The notes: generated by a model not told the origin, from the sequence alone. Counted from the first letter of the stretch, positions 1-10,894 are shown. The stretch: DNA of 64,000 bases from Adineta vaga (GCA_021613535.1 CP075492.1:7254001-7318000); one strand, 5' to 3'. Program-made: numbers and translations.

Positions 1-396
1 TTTTTTCTATACGGATACTATGAAAAATTTATCGAAGCATGACGAGAAATAAAGAAAAGGAAAAGCGCAGTATATTCGCTGTCTCTCCTCCTTCGTCTGA
101 TTATTCATCATAGTAATCATTATGATGAAGAACGACAAACACTAAAAAAACAAATGATTCAATTTCAACTGACATACTTCTTATCCGATAATAAATGCTT
201 GGTTTCATGTATGCATTTTCTTTAAAGCAATACTAGTACTAAAGATGTTTTTGTACGAATAAAAAACAAAACAAATTTTTATTTAAGCATTTAGTGAATA
301 AATTGTTGCAAAGATCAATGGCTATAAAAGCGTGTAATTTTGTGTCTTTTTAATGTAATATCAACATTCTACAGTTCATTCATCCAATATTCTCAA
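1..396. other. AT-rich non-coding flank
   Basis: I see no convincing coding region here. The stretch lies downstream of the minus-strand ART gene and would hold its 3' UTR. It contains only short AT-rich frames. Confidence 0.5.
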
Positions 397-1694
397 TTAA
401 GATGTGTTATCATCACATGTACATAGTTTACGTTGTGCAAGTTGCGGATCTTTTGTATGCCAATAACCACGAAAAAAATAGTCATCATTATAGAAATACT
501 TACAAAAAGTACACCTAAAATTGGCACGTTTTGTAAAAGTTTTTCGACCGTTACCACTAGAACTCCAATACCAATCACGACAGTTGCCACATTTAGCACA
601 GGCATGTCCATTACAATCGAGTTTCTTATTTGAATATTTTGATTTAGCTGATTCGACTACTTGTGAGTCTTCTAGAAACAAAGAATTAAAAGCCTCAAAA
701 TTGTTCGTAATATGATATTCATTATCACTGCTTCTCAATTAGATATATTAAGTCAATTTATTCATTCTGATAGCATTCGATCCTCTTCAAAAAAAAAGTA
801 AAATGAACTTACTCTTTTCGGGACTTGATATTAATGCCGGTTTATCTTCTTTCTTCGGGATACTTGATGCTGTTGCAGGTGGTAATGTCTTCTTCAATTT
901 GCTAAGATCAAATGGATCGGCTAACATAGGATGAGGTGGTAAAACTTCTTGTAGATGAATAATATTCAATCCATCATCAGAACTTAAGCTGCCAACTACT
1001 TTAAGAAAGATACCTGGTGGTAAAAGTATTTCTTCTTCATTCTGAAAATATGAATGATTTCGAATAAGTTTAGCACTAGTTGTTTGTATCGAAAATATCG
1101 TTCTCGTTCCAGATGTACCCAAATAATTTGGCATTTTCAGGACATCAATCGAAGTACTACAAGAACTGAATGCCCACCAAGCAAATTGTTTATCTTTTGG
1201 ATAAAGAGCAGTCAGATCTTCACGAACACCACGCCAAATAACTGTATGTACACTTGTTCTAAGATAAACAGAAATCTTAATTAATTTGAATACTAAATTT
1301 TCTTAGTTTTCACTCACGGTAGTTTAAAAAAAGCCGTAAGAAATAATTTTAAGTATCGAAACCATGGTCGCAATTCATTACGATCAGATGCACGTAAAGT
1401 TCGGTTCAATATCATATATAAGCTGTCGTCATGGTTTGTCCATTCCATAGTATATAATTGAATTGCAGCAGATTCATCAGAAGTGAGTTCATCTACCGGC
1501 TCCATCGAATTCATTTTAGCAGTTGTTATATAGATTGGTAGATCTTTGACAATATGTGGTTGTAATGGTTTACAAGCTTCTTCAATAGGCAAAAGTGGTT
1601 CATTTTCATAACCAGAAATTGGCAAAAGCAATCGCTTGGGTTCATCACGAATACTTTCCACAAGACGTGGATTAAAATCAACTGTTGCAGCCAT
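397..1694 (-). CDS. Arginine-type ADP-ribosyltransferase (ART) with Cys-rich tail
   Basis: Predicted mono-ADP-ribosyltransferase that would move ADP-ribose from NAD+ to a protein side chain. Three exons read 1694-1318, 1258-813 and 671-397; their lengths sum to 1098 bases (365 residues), with matching phases and GT..AG borders. The R-S-E triad is complete: Arg135 in VIWRGV, Ser157 in WWAFSS, and Glu200-x-Glu202 in NEEEILLPPG. The last exon gives a Cys-rich tail with CAKCGNC, CTFC and CTC clusters that could bind zinc. I see no signal peptide, so a cytosolic protein is likely. The acceptor TTTGTTTCTAG before the tail is the one that keeps phase. A competing frame of the last exon would encode two hydrophobic helices; I prefer the Cys-rich frame because it joins in phase and is open further. 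Confidence 0.82.
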
Positions 1695-2520
1695 TTCTAT
1701 ATGTTTGTTTTCTTATTTCTGAATAAGAGAATTGAAAGACAGAATTAAAAAAGTCTTTCTTCAAAGCATAATTTAAAGAATTGTTAAAAAACAAAATTTA
1801 CTCAATGGAGAAAAGATTTTAACCAATCGCTATTTTATAGATATTTCATAAAAAATCAGTTTATTTCAGCATAAAATTTGTTTTGTTGATGAATCATTCC
1901 TTCATTCCTTTTTTATTTTCACATAGTTACTATCAACTGTAATCTTTCAAATGAAAACATTTACATATCCATATTACGGAAAATATAAAAGTTTTGCGTT
2001 TGTAATTAACAACGCAAAAGTAATAGATTCATGTCAGATGCGAAAGCACTCTTTATATTTGAGAACAATAAAGTATATCATATAACATGGAGATGTCCTC
2101 AAACAAATTTTTAAAACAATAACATTTTCACATCGTTTAAATAATAAAATACATAAATCATAAATGATGTCAGTTACTGATTTTTCGTTATATACATGTC
2201 ACCTCAATACAAGACTATTGTATGTATATCTAGGTCCCATATGACGTGATATAAATAAAAGAAAATTCTTTCGTTTCTTATAACAGACGATATATACACT
2301 TATTTGAGAACTTTTATCGATTATGTTAACAATGAAATAGTGTCATTGTTTATATCTATTTGTTTTCAAGAATATTCCTATAAGTACTGACGATTGTCTC
2401 ATTCATCTGTCGATTTAATCAAGTGATCATATGCAGTTAGAATTCTATCTGTTATTTCTATTTGAAAATTCGTTATCGTTTTGATTTTTATCTGTATAGA
2501 TAGATATCACTACAATAACG
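1695..2520. other. Intergenic, divergent promoter region
   Basis: This 826-bp AT-rich gap lies between the divergent ART and FAD-oxidase genes. No gene is visible. It should hold both promoters, but I cannot point to a defined motif. Confidence 0.5.
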
Positions 2521-4077
2521 ATGAAATTTGATTCAAAATTATTCTTCGTTTTATTTCTGTCTTTTCTTCACACTGCTACAACTACGGCCAATTATCGTGT
2601 TAATTATAGATTTACACGACAAAACAATGATTATCTCTATGCTTGTCTTTCATCATCTTTACCATCATCAGTACGTATGATATATCCATGTCGAACTCCT
2701 ACAAATCAAAATGGTCATATGTATACATGTAATCCTTTTGATATTCGTAATCTAGCAAGTATTCGGGGATCTCGAATTTCTCATTCACCAGCTGTTATTG
2801 TTTATGTTACAACAAGTCATGATGTTCAAAACGTTATTAAATGTGCAGCAAAATTAGATTATGTAGTTAATGCATTAAGTGGTGGTCACAGTTATGAAGG
2901 ATATAGTTTAGGTTCAGTACCGAATAATATCATTATTAACTTCGAGAAAATGAATAATATTCATGTGAATGTACACGATAAAACGGCAATAATTGGGCCT
3001 GGTGCAAGAAATGGTCCATCATATTATACACTATATCAATATGATAATTATACAATTCCTGCCGGATCATGTGCATGGGTAGGTATTGGTGGTCAAGCTC
3101 TTGGTGGTGGTTATGGTTTACTTGCTCGATTACATGGATTATTATCTGATCACATATTAGAAATGAAAGCAGTAAATGCTCAAGGTGATGCATTGACAAT
3201 AAATGCAACACATGAACCAGAATTATTCTGGGCATTACGTGGTGGTGGTGGAGGTTCATTTGTTATTGTTACTCAATTCAAGTTTCGATTAGTTAAATCT
3301 CCACCATTAGTGACTGAATTTACAGCAATTTGGGATTCAAATGCTACGAAAGTCGTGACCAAACGTTATCAATTATTAATGTTCAATACAACATTATCGA
3401 ATTTTAGTAACAATTTATACTTGCAAATGTGGATAAGTAAAACTCAGATTAGCATTCATATAATTCATTATGGTATTGAAACCGAAGAATTCAATCGAAC
3501 TGTTTCGTTAATGTTAGCAACATTACCATCTCCAAATAGTACTGTAATAAGTCAACGAGATTGGTTGAGTTTTGTTTATAGTATATCAGGAATTGCCGAT
3601 ACTCAACGTGATAATCGTAAATTACTATTACACAATATAACATATCCAACATATGAATTCAAAGCGAAGCATTTATATTTTAATAAACCAATAAATGATC
3701 ATAGTATGGATCTATTAAATCGTCATTTAGCATTAGGTAATGGTCGAATTGGTTTGTTGTTTACTCCATGGGATGGATATTTAAGTACTATACCAATCGA
3801 TGAGACAGCTTTTCCTCATCGACATTATAAATTTAGTATTCAATTTATGGTTGATTGGGATGATATCAGAGAAGAACAACGCCAAATGGATTGGTTAGAA
3901 AGAGTTTATTTATCTCTTTATAATGATTCAACAAAACATTCCTATGTTAATTATATTGATCGCGATGTTTCAAATTGGATGGAAGTATATTTCAGTTCAC
4001 ATAAACAAAGATTAAGTAGAATTAAACAAATGTACGATAAGAATAATCGTTTTTATTTCGAAAAATCAATAGTTTAA
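2521..4077 (+). CDS. Secreted FAD-linked oxidase, berberine-bridge-enzyme family
   Basis: One exon of 518 residues. An N-terminal signal peptide (about residues 1-23, with an FFVLFLSFL core) points to secretion. The FAD-binding (PCMH-type) domain follows with the motif GGHSYEGYS at 121-129, whose His123 is the expected site of the 8-alpha-histidyl FAD bond. Cys184 in AGSCAWVGIGG matches the second, 6-S-cysteinyl attachment of bicovalent oxidases such as gluco-oligosaccharide oxidase. The C-terminus holds a BBE-type segment (NYIDRDVSNW ... NNRFYF). Members of this family oxidise sugars, alkaloids or other alcohols and make H2O2; the substrate here cannot be read from sequence. The lack of introns, beside intron-bearing neighbours, and the plant/fungal/bacterial family spread suggest horizontal acquisition. 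Confidence 0.9.
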   Translation: MKFDSKLFFVLFLSFLHTATTTANYRVNYRFTRQNNDYLYACLSSSLPSSVRMIYPCRTPTNQNGHMYTCNPFDIRNLASIRGSRISHSPAVIVYVTTSHDVQNVIKCAAKLDYVVNALSGGHSYEGYSLGSVPNNIIINFEKMNNIHVNVHDKTAIIGPGARNGPSYYTLYQYDNYTIPAGSCAWVGIGGQALGGGYGLLARLHGLLSDHILEMKAVNAQGDALTINATHEPELFWALRGGGGGSFVIVTQFKFRLVKSPPLVTEFTAIWDSNATKVVTKRYQLLMFNTTLSNFSNNLYLQMWISKTQISIHIIHYGIETEEFNRTVSLMLATLPSPNSTVISQRDWLSFVYSISGIADTQRDNRKLLLHNITYPTYEFKAKHLYFNKPINDHSMDLLNRHLALGNGRIGLLFTPWDGYLSTIPIDETAFPHRHYKFSIQFMVDWDDIREEQRQMDWLERVYLSLYNDSTKHSYVNYIDRDVSNWMEVYFSSHKQRLSRIKQMYDKNNRFYFEKSIV

Positions 4078-4428
4078 ATTCAAATTCATTGACATCGATT
4101 TTTTTGTATACAAGTCATTTCTCTTCTCTTATATTCAATAATTAAATTCATATTGTATCTTGTCAAAAATTCATCACTTAAATTAGAAGATTTCTATTTT
4201 AACTATACTTTTCATGTGACATATAAAAGTAAGACGAATTACAGTGAATGATTGGATATTGTTCACGAAATCATTTCGGTTTGTATATGCAAAATATGTA
4301 AGTTATGGATGATTGCATTTACCTTCTGTACATATTAATACTTGTATTCCTTTTTACTCGTCTATACACATTAACGCCACATAGTGCGCGCCGTATTTTT
4401 GTTGATTTTCGTACGCAACGATTAACAA
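4078..4428. other. Short intergenic gap
   Basis: AT-rich spacer between two co-directional intronless genes. It would hold the 3' UTR of the oxidase and the promoter of the lectin gene. No motif was recognised. Confidence 0.4.
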
Positions 4429-5232
4429 ATGAGTTTCGAGGGCAAATCGAGTCTATTGAATGGAGAAGAACTTCGTGTTGGTGAACAGTTAACATCGCCT
4501 GATGAAAGAATCTATTTGATATTACAACCAGATGGTTGTTTAGCTCTTTTTCGTAAAAATGATCCACAGAAATCGATTTGGAAGTCAACGATTGATTCGA
4601 AAATAACTGATGTTCAAGGTCCCTTTATATTGAAAATGCAAGAAAATAATGATGCGGTTGTTTATGACGGAAAAGGTCAATCAGTTTGGCATACTGCTAC
4701 TCAATGTCCTGATTTTCCTGGTCTATTTCATTTGGAAGTAGATGATGATGATGGTTGTTATGTTCGTGGTCGAAAAAATGAAATTGTCTGGACGTCATAC
4801 ACAGGTATGCGTTGTTTTAGAGAAGGCAAAGAAGGTATGTCTGTACTCGACAAAGGACAAGAATTATGCACTGATCAATGTCTTGTGTCATCGAACGAAC
4901 ATGTTTGTCTGATGGTAGATTCAGATGGTCATATTGCATTGTATAAAACAGATAATTATGATGAACCAATATGGCAATCAACAATTGATTCAGGAGTAAC
5001 AAGTATGGAAGAACCATTTGTATTCAAAATAACTGATGATAATAACATTGCAATTTATGATACAAATAGACAAATTATATGGAAAACAAATGTATCTTGT
5101 ATTAATTCTGATTGTCGTTTAGTTCTTCAAGATGATGGTTGTCTTCAATTACATCTCAAAGATGATACAAACTCGCATGTTTGGTCAATGAAAGATGGAA
5201 ATACAGTATGCTTCAATGGAATTGACGAATAA
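4429..5232 (+). CDS. Bulb-type (B-lectin) domain protein, two tandem domains
   Basis: Intronless 267-residue protein without signal peptide or membrane segment. Two related halves each show the short beta-strand repeats of bulb-type mannose lectins: LILQPDGCLALF, FILKMQENNDAVVYD and QSVWHT in the first, and LMVDSDGHIALY, FKITDDNNIAIYD and QIIWKT in the second, then LVLQDDGCLQL. The family's mannose-binding signature QxDxNxVxY is only partly kept (QENNDAVVY, TDDNNIAIY), so sugar binding is possible but not assured. Proteins of this class occur in plants, fungi and bacteria. With the upstream intronless oxidase it could form a small set of acquired carbohydrate-active genes. The start is the first ATG of the open frame; the second half could have arisen by duplication. 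Confidence 0.75.
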   Translation: MSFEGKSSLLNGEELRVGEQLTSPDERIYLILQPDGCLALFRKNDPQKSIWKSTIDSKITDVQGPFILKMQENNDAVVYDGKGQSVWHTATQCPDFPGLFHLEVDDDDGCYVRGRKNEIVWTSYTGMRCFREGKEGMSVLDKGQELCTDQCLVSSNEHVCLMVDSDGHIALYKTDNYDEPIWQSTIDSGVTSMEEPFVFKITDDNNIAIYDTNRQIIWKTNVSCINSDCRLVLQDDGCLQLHLKDDTNSHVWSMKDGNTVCFNGIDE

Positions 5233-5528
5233 CAGATATGATTAATTCGTTACTTTCGAAACCAGTTTGTTATGTGATTACTCTTTTTTTGTTTTATCTA
5301 TATTAGTAAATCAAAGGCTTATTACGTCAGAGTTTTGGCTCAAAAGAACTGACAGAAATGGTTATCAAGAACTGTTTCCATGTAAATAGAAAGAAGAAGG
5401 AATCGATATTCAGTTCAACGAAAAAAGTGTGATATGATTGATGAACAGATTAGTTATTAGAGATCTTATTATTGAACTTGTCTATTGTTTCTTCTATTTT
5501 CTAAATCAAGTTTTTGAAAAAGTCAATA
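5233..5528. other. Convergent intergenic gap
   Basis: Short AT-rich spacer between the ends of the lectin gene (+) and the F-box gene (-). I see nothing else in it. Confidence 0.4.
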
Positions 5529-7270
5529 TCAATGATTGCTGAACCAGAAATGAATAGAATATTCCTTTTCTATATAACTAAATTTTTCTCCATTGTTGAT
5601 CAACCATTCGATTATTTCGATACTGATTATCTTGCGATCATGTGGATAATTAAATGACACACTAGACAAGTATATTAAATTTTCCAACACCTCTCTCATG
5701 TCATCCAGATTTTGAACTTTTAAAGCGAAGTTTTCAATATGTACAGGTACAATAGAACAAAGAGTCATCATATTTACATGATATTGTCCATTAATATCCA
5801 ATGGTAACACGATTAATGAGCGAAGATGAGATGTCTTTTGCAGAAATTTCATTAAATTATCAACTATTTTCGATGCTGTTTTTGGATGAAAATCACTTTG
5901 AAAAGATAATGTTCGAAGTTCTAAAACATTCACTAACATCGAAATAAAATGAAGAGCCTCAACTGACCACTCTCGGTGAACGCGAAGTTTCAATTCAGTA
6001 ACATTGGTGAAAAGGAAATCTTCTCTGTTCATACTCTAGAATAGAGACGACAATTATATGTGTAATCTCGATAGGAAAATATGTGGTCATACCTGTTTTG
6101 TTTTGAGTTCTTTCATATTTAACGATAGATATCGAACATGTTTCATGATCAACGTATCATTGAATCTGCTAGTATAATAGCAGTGGACAAAAGAATATTA
6201 CTTCGATCATAATTATATTCAAATGAAATACCAGGAAATGGTATAGAAAAGAGTTTAACTGTATGCAAACTTTTGATCGATTGACAATTAACAAACCATC
6301 GCTTATCTTCGAGCCAAAATGAAGTACGAAATGGTCGAATTAATACTTCGACATCGTCAGTACATTCATAAATACGAAGATGTAATTGATAGAATACAAA
6401 CTGAAATTGACGAAGTAAGAAGAGTTTTGTTTTTATCAACATTTCCCAATATAATCCATCGATCAAGGAATTCGGTGTCAACGAACAATTGATTATTTTC
6501 AGTTGAACAAGTGATGGTGTTAATGAAAGAAAACGTTCTAGATGTAGCATCGATCGATTGGTATCTTGCAGTGTTAATGATGACAATTGTCGATAGAACG
6601 TCACAGAAGAATTTTGATCTGATTCATTCATCCAACAATCATCAATCACTAACGTCCGTAATCGAGGACAAGATCGAAGAATATTTTGATATTCATTGAA
6701 GGTTACAATTCCAACTGTAAGACGAGTGAGACAAGATTCAGACTGACTTCTGAATATGCTCTCAATATGATGTGCATGCGTATCAAGTAATAAGATTTGC
6801 AAATTAGGTTGAATAATCAATTGTGAAAGAAGCCGAAGTATCGATTTAGTTCGTTTTCCTTTCGAATGGATTGAAAGGTAAGTCAATGAACATTGGAGTG
6901 CATCGTTGAGAATCCCATGAAGATCTGTTGACTGAATAGAACGAAGTGTTAATGAATGAAGATGAGGAAAATTGCTAATTCGAAAGCGAGTAATAAACAA
7001 ACTAATTTGACCTGGTGTCGTATTGTCATCAGAGAGAATAATGGAAACGATGTTGTCAGGATAGATTAGATGACAAATAATGTCGAAGTGTCTCTTCGAA
7101 ATAACACTGAAATCGAGATGATAATGGTTGAAATTATTTGAAATCAAATAGAACGTCTTTGCAACATAACGAAAAGAGAGAAGAATTGTTTTGCTATCAA
7201 GATTATCAAGTATTTGATAAAGAATCTCGACGGGTAATGTTGAAAGGGTCGGTGCAATTTGTGGCAGCAT
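5529..7270 (-). pseudogene. F-box/LRR-like gene with a frameshift
   Basis: The 5' part (7270-6149, 373 residues) starts with an F-box, LPVEILYQILDNLDSKTI, and continues with irregular leucine-rich stretches as in bdelloid F-box substrate-recognition proteins of SCF ubiquitin ligases. It stops at TGA right after LADSMIR. Just downstream another frame reads LIMKHVRYLSLNMKELKTK, then an intron (GTATGACC..TTCTATTCTAG, about 6092-6036), then 167 more LRR-like residues to 5529. No donor/acceptor pair I could find joins the two frames in phase, so a one-base indel near 6150 is the simplest view. It is either a young pseudogene or an assembly error. If the stop is real, the product is a C-terminally shortened F-box protein. 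Confidence 0.65.
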
Positions 7271-7657
7271 TAAAATATGTTTGAATCACACAATCAATGC
7301 TGTTGTCACATGGTCTACTTTCGCATTTTGTAGTGTTTCTTTTAAAAAAAAACAGTTTCTTTTCTGTCACTTCATGCAATGACGTCTTGTCAACGATGAC
7401 GATTTTAGATCTTGAATATGCCATCTACGTTTTCCTCTATTACGATCAACTACGAAAGCAGTTCATGATATAATGAAGCCATTTATAGGACAGCGATTTT
7501 ATTTAGAGATATAGAGACTGACGCATAAAATTGCAAAAAAGAATAGAAGAATGAAAAGTATCAAATGAATCACAATCTCTTTTGGAAATCGAATATGACG
7601 TAAATATCGATCATCATAAAGCATAATTTGTATTTTAGTAAGCTCAATATTTTCTTG

Positions 7658-8164
7658 TCACATAACAGTAGCAACTACTTCTGGATTAATAAATGCTGCA
7701 AATACTCCAGTCTGAACTGTTGCATTGAGAGATACTTCATAGAACTCATTGGTACTTGTCTTGTTGGAAGTGAATTGATCAGAGGTCGATTAATTATAAA
7801 TACGACAATATTGTAGATCGTTAATGCGATATACAATACAGAAAGTATGAATGAAACCGCAGCACATGCCTTCGCATAAATACTTGCAATACTACAAACA
7901 AAACAGAGAAAAATGACTAATAATATAACATAACGATATAAAAGTAAATGTCCTCCACTGTGTATTTGTTTGTGAATTAATACTGTTCATATTGCGTACA
8001 ACAAAATTATATGAAGCTGGATATGTGTTACATATAAAGACTATAATACCAGAAACACGTGGTTCACTAATTTGCATATTCGTTTGTTAGCCGATAACAA
8101 CAACTCCATTATCACCGATAGTTACTGCATGTAATTGATTCTCTTGATAAACATCCGTGGCCAT
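7658..8164 (-). pseudogene. Decayed small membrane-protein gene
   Basis: A reading frame starts at ATG 8164 (MATDVYQENQLHAVTIGDNG) and meets an in-frame TAA at 8089-8087. The same frame then goes on (MQISEPRVSGIIVFICNTYP). A probable intron (GTGGAGG..TTTGTAG, about 7970-7900) joins in phase to a hydrophobic helix (KACAAVSFILSVLYIALTIYNIVVFI). Around 7760 the open frame changes to one ending in TGVFAAFINPEVVATVM and a TGA. Nonsense codon plus frame change mark it as a pseudogene. I do not recognise the family; a two-helix membrane protein is all that can be said. Confidence 0.5.
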
Positions 8165-8482
8165 TCTCAAATTCTACAGACTGTATCACATCATTCTCAT
8201 TAGTTGAGTATTAATCAAAAGAAGTGTAATTATTCAAATGCGGTTGTAAATTCATTGGTATAGAACATGTTTCTATTCATACGTCATATAGCTATATAGC
8301 AGTTAACAATAGAAAAAATATAAAGCGAACGCTGTGGTAGATGAAAACGATCAACAATCATTTATACGTCCGAGAAATAGTAGAATCGTGAAAATAAAAT
8401 TCTCTGTTGTCTACCATATTACAAATGCCATGCATGACAGCTTTTCTGTTGATATGCTTAAATGAGATGAGAATCAATACAG
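8165..8482. other. AT-rich intergenic stretch
   Basis: No gene or clear motif. It borders the left target-site copy (CAATACAG at 8475-8482) of the MITE. Confidence 0.4.
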
Positions 8483-8822
8483 GGCTAATTCCTAATTGCG
8501 GTTACTTTTTTTAATTAGTCAATTAAGAGTGACCGCATTCTGGAACAAGGTAGAAAAATGAAAATATTCATTTAATTGATGACTTTAAATGTTAATAACG
8601 AGGGAAAAAAGTTAAACCTATAGATATCATGGGAATTAGAGAGAAAAAAGAAAAGTGAAATAAAAAGGTATGATTATAGATAATAATCTTTTGATTGGAT
8701 TATCTATTGTTAAATTGCGGTCATTTTTCAATTCGATGAATTTTTATTTTTCTATCCTGTTCCGGAAGGTGGCCACTTTTCTTCATAAGTTTATTAAAAA
8801 TGACCGCAATTAGGAAGAAGCG
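8483..8822. mobile_element. Non-autonomous DNA transposon (MITE), 8-bp TSD, hAT-like
   Basis: The element is bounded by the 8-base direct repeat CAATACAG (8475-8482 and 8823-8830). Its ends are long inverted repeats: the left end from 8489 reads TTCCTAATTGCGGTTAC, and the right end read backwards reads TTCCTAATTGCGGTCATT. Similarity continues inward for about 90 bases (CTGGAACAAGGTAGAAAAAT against CCGGAACAGGATAGAAAAAT). Each arm also holds an inner inverted copy of the core ATTGCGGTCA (near 8494, 8532, 8713 and 8802), resembling clustered transposase-binding sites. There is no transposase inside. An 8-bp duplication is typical of hAT elements; family assignment is inference. Confidence 0.72.
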
Positions 8823-9095
8823 CAATACAGATATTGCTTTGTTCATAAACGAGAACGACATGATTTCTTCCATTGAAACAAAAGAGGAAAAGAGAGAGGA
8901 AAACAATGAACATATCTACAATTATCATTGGCTTATTCATTAGATGCCATTATTTCCATTATTCTTTTCTGGTCAATGTATATGGATTGAATCAGAATTT
9001 ATCGTTTCTTCTATTATCAAACCAGATATAAATATGTATGGCATCAATTCCATTTAGAAGATTTCTAACAGAAAAAGGATCTGAACAAAATACAC

Positions 9096-9656
9096 ATGCG
9101 TTGTACTGCATTCATAGCAATATCATTTGGACTTGCTGCATTCGCACTTTTGTATGGTGCTCATGAATTATGGCAAGTAAATATATATATTGAAAGACAA
9201 TGTCTGATAAAATCTTATGATCCAGACAATGCTGGTGGTAAAGGATTTTGGCGAGCATACTGGAAAGTACAAATTTTGAATGAACAAATCAAAACAAAAA
9301 TCGATGGTGAAGATTCATTGAGATCTTACTATACATACTTTACAAAATCAGGAGCACTCGAAGCTACAGAAAAGAAAAAGGTAATTCAATCTGTTGTTTC
9401 TCATAAAACATTCTGTTTGTCTAAAAATATTTAGATCAATCAAATCTATACATGTTATAAGTATGGTATGCATCCATTCGATTCCTCGTGGTACTGGTAT
9501 TGGAGAAAACCATCAAAATTACTTGCATGTTTTCTTCTGTCTATTTCTCCCGTGTTACTAATTACGGGATGTATACTTTGCAACCGTCGAATGACTGTGG
9601 AAGAACGAGGAGGATTAAATCAAATGGAATTATCTCAACATCTCGACGCAAGATGA
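9096..9656 (+). CDS. Small two-helix membrane protein, unknown function
   Basis: Two exons, 9096-9380 and 9435-9656, joined at a phase-0 intron (GTAATTC..AATATTTAG), give 168 residues. A first hydrophobic helix lies at about residues 4-20 (AFIAISFGLAAFALLYG) and could be a signal anchor. A polar loop of about 100 residues contains Cys and Trp pairs (FWRAYWKV; later SWYWYW). A second helix follows near the end (LLACFLLSISPVLLITGCIL) and a short basic/acidic tail. Both ends would lie on the same side of the membrane. I do not recognise the family. The intact splice and frame argue for a live gene, although it sits in a gene-poor stretch between a MITE and an apparently dead segment. Confidence 0.6.
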
Positions 9657-9735
9657 CCGAACAATATGTTTCAACCAAAAAAAAATATCAAATTACATTC
9701 TATATTTTGTAACTCGGAGAAATGTTTTGCTACAG

Positions 9736-10120
9736 AAATATTAGAATAAATTTTTCATATGAGTTTAGCAATATTTTCGCTTGTATATCGTCTTCCAAAT
9801 AACATTTGTTTTTGGAATAAAGCTGCTTTGTGGGCGGAAAGAAAATCAAGAATTGATAGCTTTCAGTCAATGTCCAAAAATTTCTACGATTGAGTTTTGT
9901 ATGACGAATACATGAACGATCTTGTCTTTTAAATTCACCATCTTGAGGGTTTTTATGAAATATAAATGAAGAACAATCGACTTACTACATCCAATGTTGC
10001 ATCTAAATCATTGACATCAACCAAATGAATTATTAATGGACCAGAATGTAGATTACGACTATCCCATGAGAGCATCACTACGAATAAGGATACTCTAAAT
10101 ATAATAAAGATGTATTTGAA
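9736..10120 (-). other. Possible exons of an unrecognised gene or remnant
   Basis: On the minus strand an acceptor (ATATTTAG, about 10096) is followed by an open stretch including SGPLIIHLVDVNDLDATLDV and a donor GTAAGT near 9986. Further on, another open stretch (QDGEFKRQDRSCIRHTKLNR, then FWTLTESYQF) runs to a stop near 9740. The composition looks protein-like, but phases do not join cleanly and I cannot name a family. It may be a gene fragment. The remainder of 9657-11130 shows no gene. Confidence 0.25.
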
Positions 10121-10894
10121 TATACGATTTCTGATACATTTAGCGATATTGCGTTTACTTCGATTTTACTTTATGTCAGTACAATGACGATGGCAACAAA
10201 AAATTAATATTAAATCACACACGCTTCTGATCAATGTATGACAAAACATTTAAAATATTTTACTTTTCTTCGTCTGCTCTGCTCTGTTGAAGTCTGACAA
10301 ACACAATACCGACATAGAATACAAACATAAAAGATTCATTTTGTTGAACTTCTAAATAGGATTATTATCAGATGTAAATTTTTATTGGCAACTCACTACA
10401 TCGATCGAATCCAGCATCTTATGATGGATATTTGCAGTTGAAAACTCATGCACGTATGTCTGTTTATTTTTCCACATTTGTACTCCTATAGTAAATATAG
10501 CCTTGAGATTTTATATTCTCCAACATGCAAATAACAAATTTATGCGATCATGCATTTTATTCCAACGTGAATACGACAACAGTATCCCTTGATTAAATCC
10601 GATATATGCATACAGTTGCAAAGAAACGATATAATATTGAAATGATTTCTTAGTACTATTTGGATTTATAGTGTAAAAAATGAATACGACAATGGTGGAA
10701 GTTCGTTATTCTATTCGTTTTTTTACATAACGCATAAATCTCAATTATCAGATACAGGGCATAATTGTCATAAATGAAAATAAACGAAATAGGCACAGAA
10801 AAAAGATGTTGTCATCTGTTATTAAAGAATGTTAGAATTTGTGATAATATGAATATTATTTTGAAAATATTACGTCATGTACATAAATCAATAA

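Noticed and set aside
393-611. Minus-strand frame with two hydrophobic helices
   Set aside because: It overlaps the Cys-rich last exon of the ART gene, has an upstream stop, and does not join to the previous exon in phase through the best acceptor.
2936-3259. Minus-strand His-rich open frame inside the FAD oxidase
   Set aside because: Antisense shadow of a well-supported gene; its His/Leu richness comes from the repeated codons of the other strand.
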